From: Cordylochernes scorpioides
Lineage: Eukaryota; Arthropoda; Arachnida; Pseudoscorpiones; Chernetidae
Reading direction: 5' to 3'
Assembly (NCBI GenBank): GCA_030710605.1
Contig: CP092872.1
Location: 94,200,359-94,264,358 of the forward strand
DNA: 64,000 bases
A program made the position numbers and the translations under genes. Of the stretch, positions 8,991 through 19,763 are shown in pieces (position 1 is the stretch's first letter; each line of letters opens with the position of its first letter). The notes under the pieces were generated by a model. It searched no databases. It worked only from the letters and a program-made list of their open reading frames with translations, and was not told the DNA's origin.

Positions 8991-9084
8991 TATAAACTTT
9001 GAATAACAATGTAAATGAAATGTGATGTTGTGGAATGGAATCTTGTACCAATATATAGGTGGAAATTTTGTTGGGAGGATATTG

Positions 9085-9495
9085 ATCTAGAGACAAAGTT
9101 CGCCTCTCCCATCAAAATAGACATCAAAGTTAGACACCATATATTGATCATCGATGCAAACTAACGGCCTTGGGTTGGTGACAAAGCCACAACACCAGCT
9201 TTGACAAACTGAGAAGTGTCTACCTAGAGACTATGGTTTTGGGATAATGGCCCTCATCAGCCTAGGGTGGACTTTAATTCCATGAGATCCACAAAGGATC
9301 AAATGAAATCTTCACAATCTGCCAAAGAGGTGTTTAGCTGGCATAGTGGCTAGGCCAAATCTATGGTTGTTGGTCAAATTTGTATGGCCAAAGCTGGTGT
9401 TGTGGCTTTGTCACCGACCCAAGGCCGCTAGTCTGCGGCGACGGTCAATAGATGGCGTCTAGTTTTGACGGGAGAGGCGACCTTTGTCTTTGAAG
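9085..9495. repeat. Foldback element with a hammerhead-like core
   Basis: GGCCTTGGGTTGGTGACAAA at about 9166 is mirrored by TTTGTCACCGACCCAAGGCC at about 9407, and the outer arms (CGCCTCTCCCATCAAAA / TTTTGACGGGAGAGGCG) also pair. Near 9233-9270 the minus strand reads CTGATGA-GGGCCATTATCCC-AAAAC. This resembles a hammerhead core with GAAA changed to AAAA, and is probably inactive. Confidence 0.55.
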
Positions 9496-9720
9496 GTATT
9501 ATAAGACCAAAAATCCAAATAAATATATTTTATGATAATATTACCTTATGGTTCAAATCTATAAATCCCTCAAAAAACTGTACCTTATCATTATTCTTTG
9601 ACTAGATATGATAAGGTACAATTTGGAGATTATAAACATAAAGTAATAAGACCAAATCCAAATAAATATATAGTGATTTTTATTTATTTATTTGGATTTG
9701 GTCTTATTACCTTGTGTTTG
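9496..9720. repeat. Fragments of the hammerhead repeat family
   Basis: GGTATTATAAGACC...CCAAATAAATATA and AATAAGACCAAATCCAAATA with a mirrored GGATTTGGTCTTATTACCTT are end fragments of the family at 7830-7990. No ribozyme core remains. Confidence 0.5.
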
Positions 9721-10690
9721 ACTAGATATAATTTAGGTAGTTATTTCAAAAATTGCAAAAATTTTAATATGAAAAAAAAAAAAAAAAAGAAGCGTGAAAA
9801 TGTGAGATCTATAACCTAGGATAATTAGTACAAATTAAAGTCTTTAAAAAAATTTTTTTTTCACACATTTGATGACTATAGAAAACAAAGAGGCAAACAA
9901 TGCCACAAAAAAAAAAGTACAACGCATAAAAAAAAATCAACAAAAATAATTGTGTGCGTATAATAATAAATAAAAATATATAAATATTAAATAAAAGTTT
10001 TAAACAATACAAGCTTTTTTTTATAGAATAAAAAAATTGGTACCCATCTCATGTAATACAATGGAAATTAGGAAAAAATAAGCAAGCATATGTAAATAGG
10101 TATTAAGTGTTAGGCAAAAAAAAAATCAATTACATAGGTTGCTCCAAAATAAAACCATGGTCCCTACACACAAGTATATAACAATCCATAAAATATTTTA
10201 AAGAATAATAATACAGTATTTAAAATTGTAATTTTCCCACCACACATAATAAACACTTTAAAATATACTTCCATTATCAATTCTTCCCCTCTTCAAATAT
10301 CCACAAACACCCCAAACAAACAGTAAAACATTTGAAAAAGATATTATAATGATAAAATGACAAAAAAAAATAATAATAAAAAGTATTTGTTGATTGATGT
10401 TCCAGAAGCAGCAATGTCTACCATTATCTGATAGTATTTTTTTTTTCAATATTTGAATATTTTTTATAAAGTTTTTCTATTCATAAACCATCATGTATTA
10501 CAGTGTAAATTTTTTAAAATCAATTACCTATAATTTAACACAATTTAAGCATTTTTCTTAATTCTAATGAGTCTATTTAGATGACTAATTCAACTGAAAA
10601 TTTTCAGATCTCTTGGGGTATTGAATTAAAGAAATTATTTAATCCTCAGTTTTGTATGCTTCGGGGAATACATCAACAAGAAATGTAGAG
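9721..10690. other. No gene; 3' flank of the large minus-strand gene
   Basis: AT-rich with A and T runs. The part next to 10690 is probably the 3' untranslated region of the HEPN/ankyrin gene. Confidence 0.45.
10638..10643 (-). promoter_or_regulatory. Possible poly(A) signal (ATTAAA)
   Basis: On the minus strand ATTAAA lies about 50 bases past the stop codon of the large gene. It is the commonest natural variant of AATAAA. Assignment rests on position only. Confidence 0.35.
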
Positions 10691-13600
10691 TTAGTTTTGT
10701 TTCATTAGTTCAATTAGTTTCCTTGCAAGAACATTGTGATTATTGTTGAGGGCAACATTTATCAAAGTCTTTCCATAATAGTTCCGAGCATTCACCATAG
10801 CAATAAACAACTTTGGTTTTACCATTGAAAGTTGCTCAATAAGGTTTAAACTTCCATCTTTTGCATTCTTAAAAAAGTTATCAATTTGGTTGAGTAGAGA
10901 GGTGACTTGGTGACTTTTGGAAACGTTTACAGGGAGTTGACCTTTACCATTAGCTATGTTGTAACAGGCCCCGAACTGCAGCAAAGTGGTTGCCACATCC
11001 ATATCTCCCTTTTCACTGGCCACATGTAATGCAGTTGATCCAGAAGCTAGTGTTCTGGCATTTATAAAGTCACCTTCACAGTTGACATTTAACAACACTT
11101 CTACAAGTCTCTTATAACCTTTTGACACTGCCAAATGCAGAGGAGTGTTGCCCTTATTGGTAATGAGAAAAACATCTGCTCCATATTCAATTAGAATTTT
11201 CACTATTTCCATATGCCCATTAGAAACAGCGTAATGTAGTGCAGTTCTGCCATCAATATCTTTGCAATTTGCATCTTCTCCATTCCTTAGTAATTGTTCT
11301 ATTTTTGTCTTGTGACCATCTTTAGCCGCCTTGTGGAATTCCTTCTGTAAAAATTCAAGAATCACTGAAGATTTAATATCTTTAACTGCTCTAAGCTTAA
11401 AATTTATCTCTTTGATTATTTCTAAAGCATTTATCACATTCTGATGAAATGGTCCAAAAACCGCTTTCATTGGTTCAAGGCATTCATGGAAAATTTTGAG
11501 AGCCCCTATCCATTTGTCCTGTTTATGAAACAAAAGAGCTAGTTCGTATTGGGAATCTAAAGTGTCTGGGTGAGAAGGGCCCAATACCTTTTTCTGAAGA
11601 GTAAAGGCATCTTGAATGGTTGCAAAGGCCTTCTCATGCATATTCTGTTGATCATATTGAATACCAATATTATGTAATGTTCTTAAAGTATCTGAATGAT
11701 GCTCTCCTAACAAGTTCTTCCTCATCTCATAAACCTCCTGATATATTTTTAAGGCTTCCTCATGTCTACCTTGATTTCCTAATACCATTGCTATATTATT
11801 TCGGGAACATAATGTTTCATAAGAATTTTCACCCAATTTTTCCTTTTTTATTTGATAAACATTTTCATTTACTTTTAAGGCTTCCTCATATTTTCCTTGT
11901 GTATTTAGAACTAATCCAAAATGAAGGTGTGTGGCTAGAGTATCATCATGTTTTGGTCCTAGAATGGACTTTTGGAGATGGTATACTTCATGAAAGCTAT
12001 CAAATGCTTCTTCCAAACGGTCTTGTCTAAAGAATATCAAGGCTTCAAAACTCCTAGTCTTCAGCGTAACACTGTTTTCCAGTCCTAGTACAGCTCTTTG
12101 CTTTTTGAGAACTTCTTGGGCAATGTTAAGGGATTCATTATAATTTCCCTGCTTATAAAATAATTGTCCAATTTTTAGATTTATGTCCCAAGTACCAGGG
12201 TTGTTTGGCCCTAAGAGATCTTCTCGCTTTTCAAGCACACTTTTTAAAATATTTAAGCCTTTTTGAAATTGACCTTTTAGAGCTAACTCAAAGGCCTGAT
12301 TAATCTTGAATGCTACATTTCCCTGAAAAACTTCATTTAGGCATTTAACCATTGGAAATTGACTGAGGATTGCGGCAACAGTAAGGGTCTGGTATTTTCT
12401 ATTTACAGTACGCATAAGGGCTTTTACAGTGTCAGTTGCTTTTATATTGTTAATGATAGAAATCACATCTTTTTCCCCATTCTCAACACAATAAAAAGAA
12501 TCATCAACAAAGGTAAGCAAATGTTGCACTTCACTTTTGTCAGGGGCTAGATGAGAAGGGACTAAGCCACTTGATGAGGCAGCATTATACACTGCCCCAT
12601 AGAACAACAACATCTCCACAACTTTCAGATTGGAATACTTGGCAGCAAAATGTAAGGGAGTGATTCCCTTTTGATCTGAAAAATTTGGATCGGCTCCATT
12701 TTGTAAGAGCAATTTCACAATAGTTTCATTGCCTCTCCGAGTTGCATAAAATAACGGTGTTTTTTTATATTGGTCTCTGGCATTGGTTATAGCTCCTGTT
12801 TTAATTGCCATCTCTGCTTTTGCAATTTCATTGTCTTTTACAGCCTTAAATAACATGCGAGTGGAAGCCAGGAGTGTTTTAATGGCTTGGCTGTAATGTA
12901 TTTCTGCAGGAGGGGTCAGGTTATTCTTGTAAATGGCACCTTTTTGAAGGAAGTATTTCACAAGATTGTGGTCATCGTTAATGGTAGCTATATAGATTGG
13001 TGTCACGTTCTGAGCATCTATTTCAGTGACATCAGCTCCTTGTTCTACAAGATATCTTATAACTTCCTGGTTGCCCCCCATTGCAGCATGATGTAGTATG
13101 GTTTGTTTCATCATGTCAGAATCTTTTATACTTAATCCTTTCTCAATAAAATATTTTACAATATCTAAGTGACCATTCCTTGCTGCAAGGTGCACAGGTT
13201 TGGATCCAGTGGCATTTTTTACATTCATGCTACTGCCTTTCTCCATCAAATACTTCACCATGTCTAGGTAACCAGCTTGGGATGCCAGATGCAATAAGGT
13301 AAAGTCATTAGAATCCTTTCTATTGATATCAAATCCTGTATGTTGGGATAACATTTTGACAACTTTCAAATGGCCATTACTAACTGCCAGTTCTATAGGC
13401 ATTCTCTTTTTGTCATCCAGAACTTCAATACAAGCTTTGTTATTGAGTAGTACCTTGATTACCCTATGTTGACCTATGGCTGCAGCTATGTGCATAGGTG
13501 TACTTCCATCGCTTGTGAAGCAATTAATGCTGGCACCATTCTCTGCTAGAATAGCAACAATACCTTCATGGCCTTGATGGGTGGCAGCAATTATTGGTAT

Positions 13601-16600
13601 CAAATCATCACTATAAGATGCATTCACATTAGCCCCGTGTGATATTAAAGACATTGCAATCTCCTCATTGCCTTTCATAGCAGCATGATACAACAGTGTG
13701 CAGTTTTCAACTTGAGCTCCTTTCTTCAGCAAAATGTCCACAATTTCTTTATTCTCACTTTCAACTGCTAAAGAAAGTGGTTCACCATTGGCTCCATTGA
13801 CTTCAGCTCCTTTTGATAGAAAAAGTTCAACAAGTTCCTTGTTATTGCCCCGAATAGCAAGCAATAAGTTTTTATTCTCATTCATAATAATCCCATACTT
13901 TAATAATAATTCAATAAGGTCTTTGCTGCCATCAACAATGGTTGAAAATGAAATCAGATTATCTTCCAAAATTATTTTAGCCTGGCGTTCCAAAAAGAAC
14001 TTCACAATGTTTATATGGCCTCCTTGAACAGCTTCATGAAAAGGGGTACAACCCAACCAATCCTTGGCATTAATCCTTGCCCTATTCTCTACTAGGAGCT
14101 CCACAATATTTGCATATCCATTTTGAGATGCCAGGTGTAAAGGTGTTTGGCTTTGCAAATTTTTGGCCTCAATATTTGCACCCTTTCTGATTAGAAGCTT
14201 TGCTACTTTAAAGCTACCTTTTAAAGCAGCAGCATGAAGAGGTGACATGCCCTTATGATTAATCTCTGCCTTTTTTACTATCAGAAATTCTGCCACTGTG
14301 TCATTATCATCAAAGGCGGCCAAATGTAAGGAGGTCCATCCCATAACATCCTGAGCATTGATGTTTGCCCCATATTTTACCAGAAGCCTAACCATATCTG
14401 CCTTCCCCTTTAAAGCTGCAATATGCAATACTGTGAGCCCATTTTGAAATTTTAAATTAACATTTGCCTTATGCTTAAGAAGAGTGACCATCAACCCAAA
14501 ATGACCTCTATTTACTGCCATAAACAATGGATTTTGGTTATTTCTAGTAAGAGCATCTGGCCAAGCCTTATATTTCAGCAACAAGTCAGCAATTTCTTCA
14601 TTGCCTTCAAGTACTGTGTAGTGCAAAGGTGTATGACCAGATACTTCATCCTTAACATTAACTATGGCACCATTTTTTAAGAGAATCTCAACAGCCTTAA
14701 CTTGACCGTATTCTGTTGCATAATGCAAAGGTGTGAGGCCTGAAAAATTTTCACAATTTACATTAGCCCCATTCGATATAAGAGTATTTATAACTTCTAC
14801 ATGACCATGTAAAGATGCAACATGTAAGGGTGTCCAACCTATGTCATTTTCAGCATTGACACATGCCTTGTTTTCAATGAGAAACTTGACCAGTTCTATA
14901 TAGCCATATTCTGCAGCTATATGGAGGGATGTAAAACCTCCTTTCATTTTATTAGAGTCAACGTGAAATTCTTTCTCAATGAGATATTTTACGATACCAA
15001 TCCAGTTATATTTTACTGCAATGTGCATTGCAGTATGCCCTTCTATATTATGTGTAAATATATGTGCCCCGTTCTGGCACAAAATTTCGACAGCATCTTG
15101 GTGACCATTTCGGGTAGCAAGATGTAGAGGAGTTTGATTGAACAAAGGTGAACTAGAGTTGACATCTAATCCTTTTGCAATAAGGAACTCAATGACTAAT
15201 TTCCCTCCATTATGAGCGGCTGCATGAAGAGGTGTTTGCATATTATTATCTCTTGCTTCAAAATCCAATTTTTGATTCTCAAGGAACTTCATCATCTCTA
15301 GGCAACTATCTTTGGCAACTATATGCAAAGAGGTCCTATTATTCATATCCCTAGCTTTTATATCAGCTCCTTTCTGAAGACACACCTTCAATTCTTCTAT
15401 GTCTCCTTCCTCTAAAGCCTGAAACATCCTCTTCTTTAGTTCAATATGAGCCAGGCCTTTCTCAAATCTTCTTTTAACCATAGAGAGGTCATCAACATTA
15501 ATTTTTCCGATTTTAACATCTTTATATAAAAGGTTCTCAGTGATAAGCTTCCTGGCACTTGACTTAACTGGAGTTTCAGTTAGCAAGTCTATCAAAGGAT
15601 TCTCATGTGCCAAGTGATTGCGCAAAAGTCTCCCAATAAGCAGTGGAGTCTCTGAATCTAGGTTAAGTAGATTATCTGTTAGACATTTCTTTGTGGTGTC
15701 TAGAAGGGACATTATATCCAGGGTAAGCATTTCTATTGCTCCTTTTAATCTTAAAATTTTCTTATAGTGTTTCACCAGCGAGTCGTTGGTGAATAATTGG
15801 AACAATGAATTTATTCTTAGATTTTTTATTTCAAAAGGTGCATCTATATAACCCAACATGTTCTCCAATTCAGAAAGCTTTAGTTGAAGTTGTTTATTGT
15901 ATTCTTCTAAGGTATACTTATGGGTCATTTTACAAGATTTACTTAACAATAAATTTTTATGGATCAATTTTTCATTCAACCTTTTAAGCCATTTAGTCTC
16001 ACTTTTGCCAAATTGTGCTATATAAACTAATTTGTACATTATATCTTTTATTTCAGCTGTTCTTTCAATTGGTAATCTCAGCAACAAACTGTTGCAAATT
16101 TTCTCTTCTAAATCTATAATTTCTCTGAGATCTTTTGTCTCAATTTGACAATCAAATTTATCCAATACAGATTGTATAATTCTTTTACGAGCCATAAGTG
16201 TATTATAATCAGGTTTTATTTCGTCAAGATTATACATTTGACAATGAAAATTCAATAAAGCTGCTGAATGATCACATTTGACATTTTTCACATTTATTTC
16301 TATATAATTTAATATTTTATCAAGTTTATCAAACAGTTGCTGTTCATAAACTATTTTGTCCGGAATTAGAGATTTCAATTCTTTATAAATGGTTTCTAAT
16401 TCTTCATGTTCTGAGGTGGCAAAATTTTTTGAAAATAAATAGGGATTATTACTTTTTGATACAGATTGTTTATATCGTTGGCCAATTTCAATAAGCTCAT
16501 TAAAATTTTCAGAATTTTGGATTTTAATGAACATCACTCGGATTGCTTCAGTGGTGTATTTGCTTATAATCCCAGAAACAACATCCCCCATTTTTTTAAT

Positions 16601-17995
16601 ATCTTGAAGAACTTGCTTAAAAAAAATGGAGTCTGCATTTTCTTCAAGTTCTGTTCTTCTGCAAAGGGAATCAGCATGGGAAAGTGAATCACGCAAACTT
16701 GCAATAACTTTTCGGATATCCTTAGGCAGAGACATAAGAAAAAAATTACTGGTTATGGTGGAAAGTTTGGGAGATTCTAGAGTGTTTTTCACATGTTCTC
16801 CAAATACTTGGAGAATTCTTAGAATGTAAAGTTTATCCATTTTGTCTTCAGCTTCAATTGAAGCAGCAGCTTCTATGAGCGAGTTGATTTTATACAAAGA
16901 GGTAACATCTCTAATTTGTTGGTAATCTGTGTAAAGAGTTTCAAATTGAGGATATTTACTTACAATATTCTGAATAGCTTTTTCTCGTGTTATTCTCGGA
17001 AGAATTCGTAGCTTACTTAAATCAGTACACTCTATATTTTTAGTTTCTTCTTTAACTACCTGAGCAAAATTTTCCAAATAGTATATCAATTTGCTTTTGT
17101 TCAATATAAAAACATAGATAAAATGATTTTCTTGTTTTTCAATATAGGTTGAAATAAATCTAAAAAGAGTAAACTCTATTTCTTCCCATGGTATTCTAGA
17201 ATAGGTGGATCTTAATTGCCTTTTTAAAATATGAATGTTTTTGGCAATGAATTTTGCTATATATAAAAATTTTTCATCTACTTTTGAATTTCTGTATTCG
17301 GATATTAACATGGCTATGCTTTCACACAAAATTTCAATCCGTTTTTTAATGTAATTTTGGTCAATTACCACTGAATTTTTCTGTTCTTGATAATTGGAGT
17401 AATAATGTATATCTATCAACTTTTGCATAATGAACGAAACTATCTTGTCACATAGTAATACATTTTTTAGTTTCAATTCTGCATAGGCACTAGAAAGAAT
17501 ATTTTCAAGTTCTTTTGAAGTATCAAAAGAATATTTAAATGGCCATTTGGTTATTAGAGTGTTGAGAAGATCAACATTTCCAGAACTAATTGCATAATAT
17601 AATGCATTATGACATTCATCATCTTGTTCATCTAGCATTAATCCTTTAGAATCAATTGAAAGATGATTTAAAATTTTTATTCCTTTGTCAAATAAGTATT
17701 CTAGGATTGCTAGCCTATCATATTTACATAAAAGAATAATTAAGTTGGTATTTTTAATGGGATTGTTATCATTTTCAAAATATCCATTTAAAATATTTTC
17801 ATCGTCTGCTTCAATTATATATTCAATTAACTTTACATTGATTTTTAGTTTTTCAATATCATTCTCAATTATTGACGTTTTCAAAAGTGTTAAAAGTTGT
17901 AAATAAAGTTCCTTGCTTTTTTCAGGTTCATTATAGTAGCTTTTATATTTGATTATAAATTCTTTTTTTGAATCATAGGAAAATCCTAGAATCAT
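10691..17995 (-). CDS. HEPN-like / ankyrin / TPR / ankyrin giant protein, 2434 aa
   Basis: One uninterrupted frame without introns. The start fits: an in-frame TAA lies 18 bases upstream and AAA precedes the ATG. Residues 82-150 hold two weak ankyrin-like repeats, and about 150-850 is helical and charged. Within that region are two R-x4-H motifs with a polar second residue: RDSLSH (435-440) and RNHLAH (792-797). That is the signature of HEPN ribonuclease folds. Residues about 855-1830 carry roughly 28 ankyrin repeats with TPLH-type turns. Residues 1890-2200 carry six or seven TPRs of 42-residue period with LGxxHxDTL linkers, as in kinesin light chain and NLR-associated TPRs. Residues 2215-2430 return to ankyrin repeats. 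No signal peptide or membrane segment is seen, so it is probably intracellular. Family knowledge: RNase L joins ankyrin repeats to a HEPN-related nuclease. An RNA-cleaving defence role here is inference. The repeats are secure, HEPN moderately so. Confidence 0.9.
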   Translation of the reverse strand: MILGFSYDSKKEFIIKYKSYYNEPEKSKELYLQLLTLLKTSIIENDIEKLKINVKLIEYIIEADDENILNGYFENDNNPIKNTNLIILLCKYDRLAILEYLFDKGIKILNHLSIDSKGLMLDEQDDECHNALYYAISSGNVDLLNTLITKWPFKYSFDTSKELENILSSAYAELKLKNVLLCDKIVSFIMQKLIDIHYYSNYQEQKNSVVIDQNYIKKRIEILCESIAMLISEYRNSKVDEKFLYIAKFIAKNIHILKRQLRSTYSRIPWEEIEFTLFRFISTYIEKQENHFIYVFILNKSKLIYYLENFAQVVKEETKNIECTDLSKLRILPRITREKAIQNIVSKYPQFETLYTDYQQIRDVTSLYKINSLIEAAASIEAEDKMDKLYILRILQVFGEHVKNTLESPKLSTITSNFFLMSLPKDIRKVIASLRDSLSHADSLCRRTELEENADSIFFKQVLQDIKKMGDVVSGIISKYTTEAIRVMFIKIQNSENFNELIEIGQRYKQSVSKSNNPYLFSKNFATSEHEELETIYKELKSLIPDKIVYEQQLFDKLDKILNYIEINVKNVKCDHSAALLNFHCQMYNLDEIKPDYNTLMARKRIIQSVLDKFDCQIETKDLREIIDLEEKICNSLLLRLPIERTAEIKDIMYKLVYIAQFGKSETKWLKRLNEKLIHKNLLLSKSCKMTHKYTLEEYNKQLQLKLSELENMLGYIDAPFEIKNLRINSLFQLFTNDSLVKHYKKILRLKGAIEMLTLDIMSLLDTTKKCLTDNLLNLDSETPLLIGRLLRNHLAHENPLIDLLTETPVKSSARKLITENLLYKDVKIGKINVDDLSMVKRRFEKGLAHIELKKRMFQALEEGDIEELKVCLQKGADIKARDMNNRTSLHIVAKDSCLEMMKFLENQKLDFEARDNNMQTPLHAAAHNGGKLVIEFLIAKGLDVNSSSPLFNQTPLHLATRNGHQDAVEILCQNGAHIFTHNIEGHTAMHIAVKYNWIGIVKYLIEKEFHVDSNKMKGGFTSLHIAAEYGYIELVKFLIENKACVNAENDIGWTPLHVASLHGHVEVINTLISNGANVNCENFSGLTPLHYATEYGQVKAVEILLKNGAIVNVKDEVSGHTPLHYTVLEGNEEIADLLLKYKAWPDALTRNNQNPLFMAVNRGHFGLMVTLLKHKANVNLKFQNGLTVLHIAALKGKADMVRLLVKYGANINAQDVMGWTSLHLAAFDDNDTVAEFLIVKKAEINHKGMSPLHAAALKGSFKVAKLLIRKGANIEAKNLQSQTPLHLASQNGYANIVELLVENRARINAKDWLGCTPFHEAVQGGHINIVKFFLERQAKIILEDNLISFSTIVDGSKDLIELLLKYGIIMNENKNLLLAIRGNNKELVELFLSKGAEVNGANGEPLSLAVESENKEIVDILLKKGAQVENCTLLYHAAMKGNEEIAMSLISHGANVNASYSDDLIPIIAATHQGHEGIVAILAENGASINCFTSDGSTPMHIAAAIGQHRVIKVLLNNKACIEVLDDKKRMPIELAVSNGHLKVVKMLSQHTGFDINRKDSNDFTLLHLASQAGYLDMVKYLMEKGSSMNVKNATGSKPVHLAARNGHLDIVKYFIEKGLSIKDSDMMKQTILHHAAMGGNQEVIRYLVEQGADVTEIDAQNVTPIYIATINDDHNLVKYFLQKGAIYKNNLTPPAEIHYSQAIKTLLASTRMLFKAVKDNEIAKAEMAIKTGAITNARDQYKKTPLFYATRRGNETIVKLLLQNGADPNFSDQKGITPLHFAAKYSNLKVVEMLLFYGAVYNAASSSGLVPSHLAPDKSEVQHLLTFVDDSFYCVENGEKDVISIINNIKATDTVKALMRTVNRKYQTLTVAAILSQFPMVKCLNEVFQGNVAFKINQAFELALKGQFQKGLNILKSVLEKREDLLGPNNPGTWDINLKIGQLFYKQGNYNESLNIAQEVLKKQRAVLGLENSVTLKTRSFEALIFFRQDRLEEAFDSFHEVYHLQKSILGPKHDDTLATHLHFGLVLNTQGKYEEALKVNENVYQIKKEKLGENSYETLCSRNNIAMVLGNQGRHEEALKIYQEVYEMRKNLLGEHHSDTLRTLHNIGIQYDQQNMHEKAFATIQDAFTLQKKVLGPSHPDTLDSQYELALLFHKQDKWIGALKIFHECLEPMKAVFGPFHQNVINALEIIKEINFKLRAVKDIKSSVILEFLQKEFHKAAKDGHKTKIEQLLRNGEDANCKDIDGRTALHYAVSNGHMEIVKILIEYGADVFLITNKGNTPLHLAVSKGYKRLVEVLLNVNCEGDFINARTLASGSTALHVASEKGDMDVATTLLQFGACYNIANGKGQLPVNVSKSHQVTSLLNQIDNFFKNAKDGSLNLIEQLSMVKPKLFIAMVNARNYYGKTLINVALNNNHNVLARKLIELMKQN

Positions 17996-18602
17996 TTTAG
18001 TATTTTGAGATTATATTTTAAATATGATTTGATTTTAATTGGTATATGTGTATTTTCTTAATGGAGAGCCATTGGATGTCCAGAGCTAAAATATAAATAT
18101 AATGCACAAAAGGTTAATTCATTTCAAAACAAATAATACTATTTAAAAATACATACCTACTTTTGGGCTTATGTAGTTCAAGAAAATTTCATTTAATCAT
18201 TTTAAAAATTATATAGGGTATATATAAACTCATTTTGTGGATAAATTCAAGTTACGTTTCTGTTCTTCAAATAAACCGAAAGCAAACGATTAAAGAGAGC
18301 ATTAAAGAGAGCGTATTTTGTTATGTGTGATGATTTATTTCAAAGAGTAACTTTAAAAACTATTTTCTTTTTTTTTTTTTTTAGAACACACACACATTTA
18401 CACAAAAAAAAAAAACAATGGTTGCCTGTAAAGTCGGTTTTATGGGCGAAGATTTTACGTGACAACGGTAGAATATTTATTGATATGAATATAATTAAAT
18501 TGCACAATAGGAACAAGGAATTGAATGAAAATAAGAATTGCACAAATTTTAACTATAGAAATATATTTTGTTTACTAAAACATTGTACATGTAAACTTAA
18601 AC
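17996..18602. other. 5' flank of the giant gene; no other gene
   Basis: AT-rich. It would contain the promoter of the minus-strand gene, but I see no convincing TATA or initiator. A T run and a CA/A run lie at 18367-18417. Confidence 0.4.
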
Positions 18603-19760
18603 TTAACTAATTCCTATTTGAGTGATTTTGTTGAGGATAGGACGATGATAGGAGAAATATGAAATGAAAGGAAGTGTTTCTGCTGTAATGTGTCTTGCCA
18701 AAGTCAAGTCGATAGTTGTTCCTTTTAACGTAGTTGACTTAGAAACGTTTGATACGCAATCAAGATTATACGTATTTTTCATGAAATTAAGAAACGAGTT
18801 GTCAGGCTTTACGTTTTTGTTAAAATCACCACACAGAAGAATCGGTATACTAAAATCAATTTGCACGAACGGTGGCACATACTGGCTGTTGTGAATGTAC
18901 GGACCGAGTCCTTGCCATAGTAACATTCCAATATCCTGCATACTAGCTCCTGGATGAATATATACAGCACCGAGTATAAACTTGAAGCTAGTATTAGCGG
19001 CGAAGCAAGTAACTTCAGTCATGCACATGTCACCCTTGGTTTTAATGACACGAGTTACGTCTGTAATCGCAACTTGTAACACTTCCGCCGTAGATGTCGA
19101 TGATAATTTACGATAGATCGCCACTCCACCAGCCGCGTTGGTATCTGAGTTAGGTCGATTATTTTCCCTGGATACGCACTCATAACCCTTGATTGGAGTT
19201 GGTTCACAAGTGTCGCGCATCCACGTTTCAGTCAATACTAAATAGTCTGATCGTGGTATCACTGTATCTGTTTCAATGTCCGCGGCATGGGCACTTAAAC
19301 TTTGACAGTTGATGTTCGTTACAATAAGTTGTCCAGCGTCGGTTGCGTCGTCACAGAATTTTACGGCTTGTTTGGTAATTGTGTCTAGAGTGTGTCCACG
19401 AAGTCGTAGGTATTCATTGCGAACATCTCGAGTAGTCTGTGAGTCGTTTCCATCTCGGCCATGTTTGAAAACCAATGGAGAGTCCTTTTCTGTTATGATG
19501 TACAATCCGTCGATACTTGTGACGCGGCTCATGGCTACATATACCAATTGCTGTGGTTGTTTTGAGGAGTACTTGTAAACAATTGTAGTAAACGTCCCAC
19601 CCTGGGCCTTGTGGATCGTAATTGCACAAGCAGGCACGCAAGGAAATTGTTTTCGCTTGCACTTCACTGTTTTTGTCAACGAAATGTTTACCACTTTCTT
19701 GTGCACTGGCACCCAATCGACGGATAAGGTGTTTGTAATTGTAAATGATGAAGTTGAAAA
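18603..19760 (-). pseudogene. Helentron (Helitron) helicase end fused to endonuclease, 5' truncated
   Basis: The open frame runs from just after a TAA at 19761-19763. The first third is the C-terminal part of a PIF1-type helicase (ACAITIHKAQGGTF, then YVAMSRVTSIDGLYI). About 50 residues later an exonuclease-endonuclease-phosphatase domain begins: NINCQSL, YLVLTETW, GGVAIYRK, LCGDFN, and a final SYHRPI in place of the usual S-D/N-H. A helicase followed by an APE-like endonuclease is the layout of Helentrons. There is no Rep domain and most helicase motifs are missing, so this copy cannot move on its own. No ATG lies near the helicase part, consistent with a fragment. Its 3' terminal structure was not located. 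Confidence 0.8.
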
Positions 19761-19763
19761 TTA

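Noticed and set aside
13734-14027. Plus-strand frames inside the giant gene (also 11620-12030 and others)
   Set aside because: They are antisense readings of ankyrin/TPR codons with no domains of their own.
10691-17995. Latrotoxin-like venom protein, suggested by the long ankyrin array in a possible spider genome
   Set aside because: No signal peptide, no latrotoxin-type N-terminal region, and TPRs that such toxins lack. Ankyrin repeats alone are not evidence of a toxin.
10691-17995. Bacterial contamination or endosymbiont origin of the Ank/TPR gene in this assembly
   Set aside because: It is embedded in eukaryotic repeats, has a eukaryotic-type start context, AT-rich flanks and no bacterial neighbours. 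Ancient transfer stays possible.
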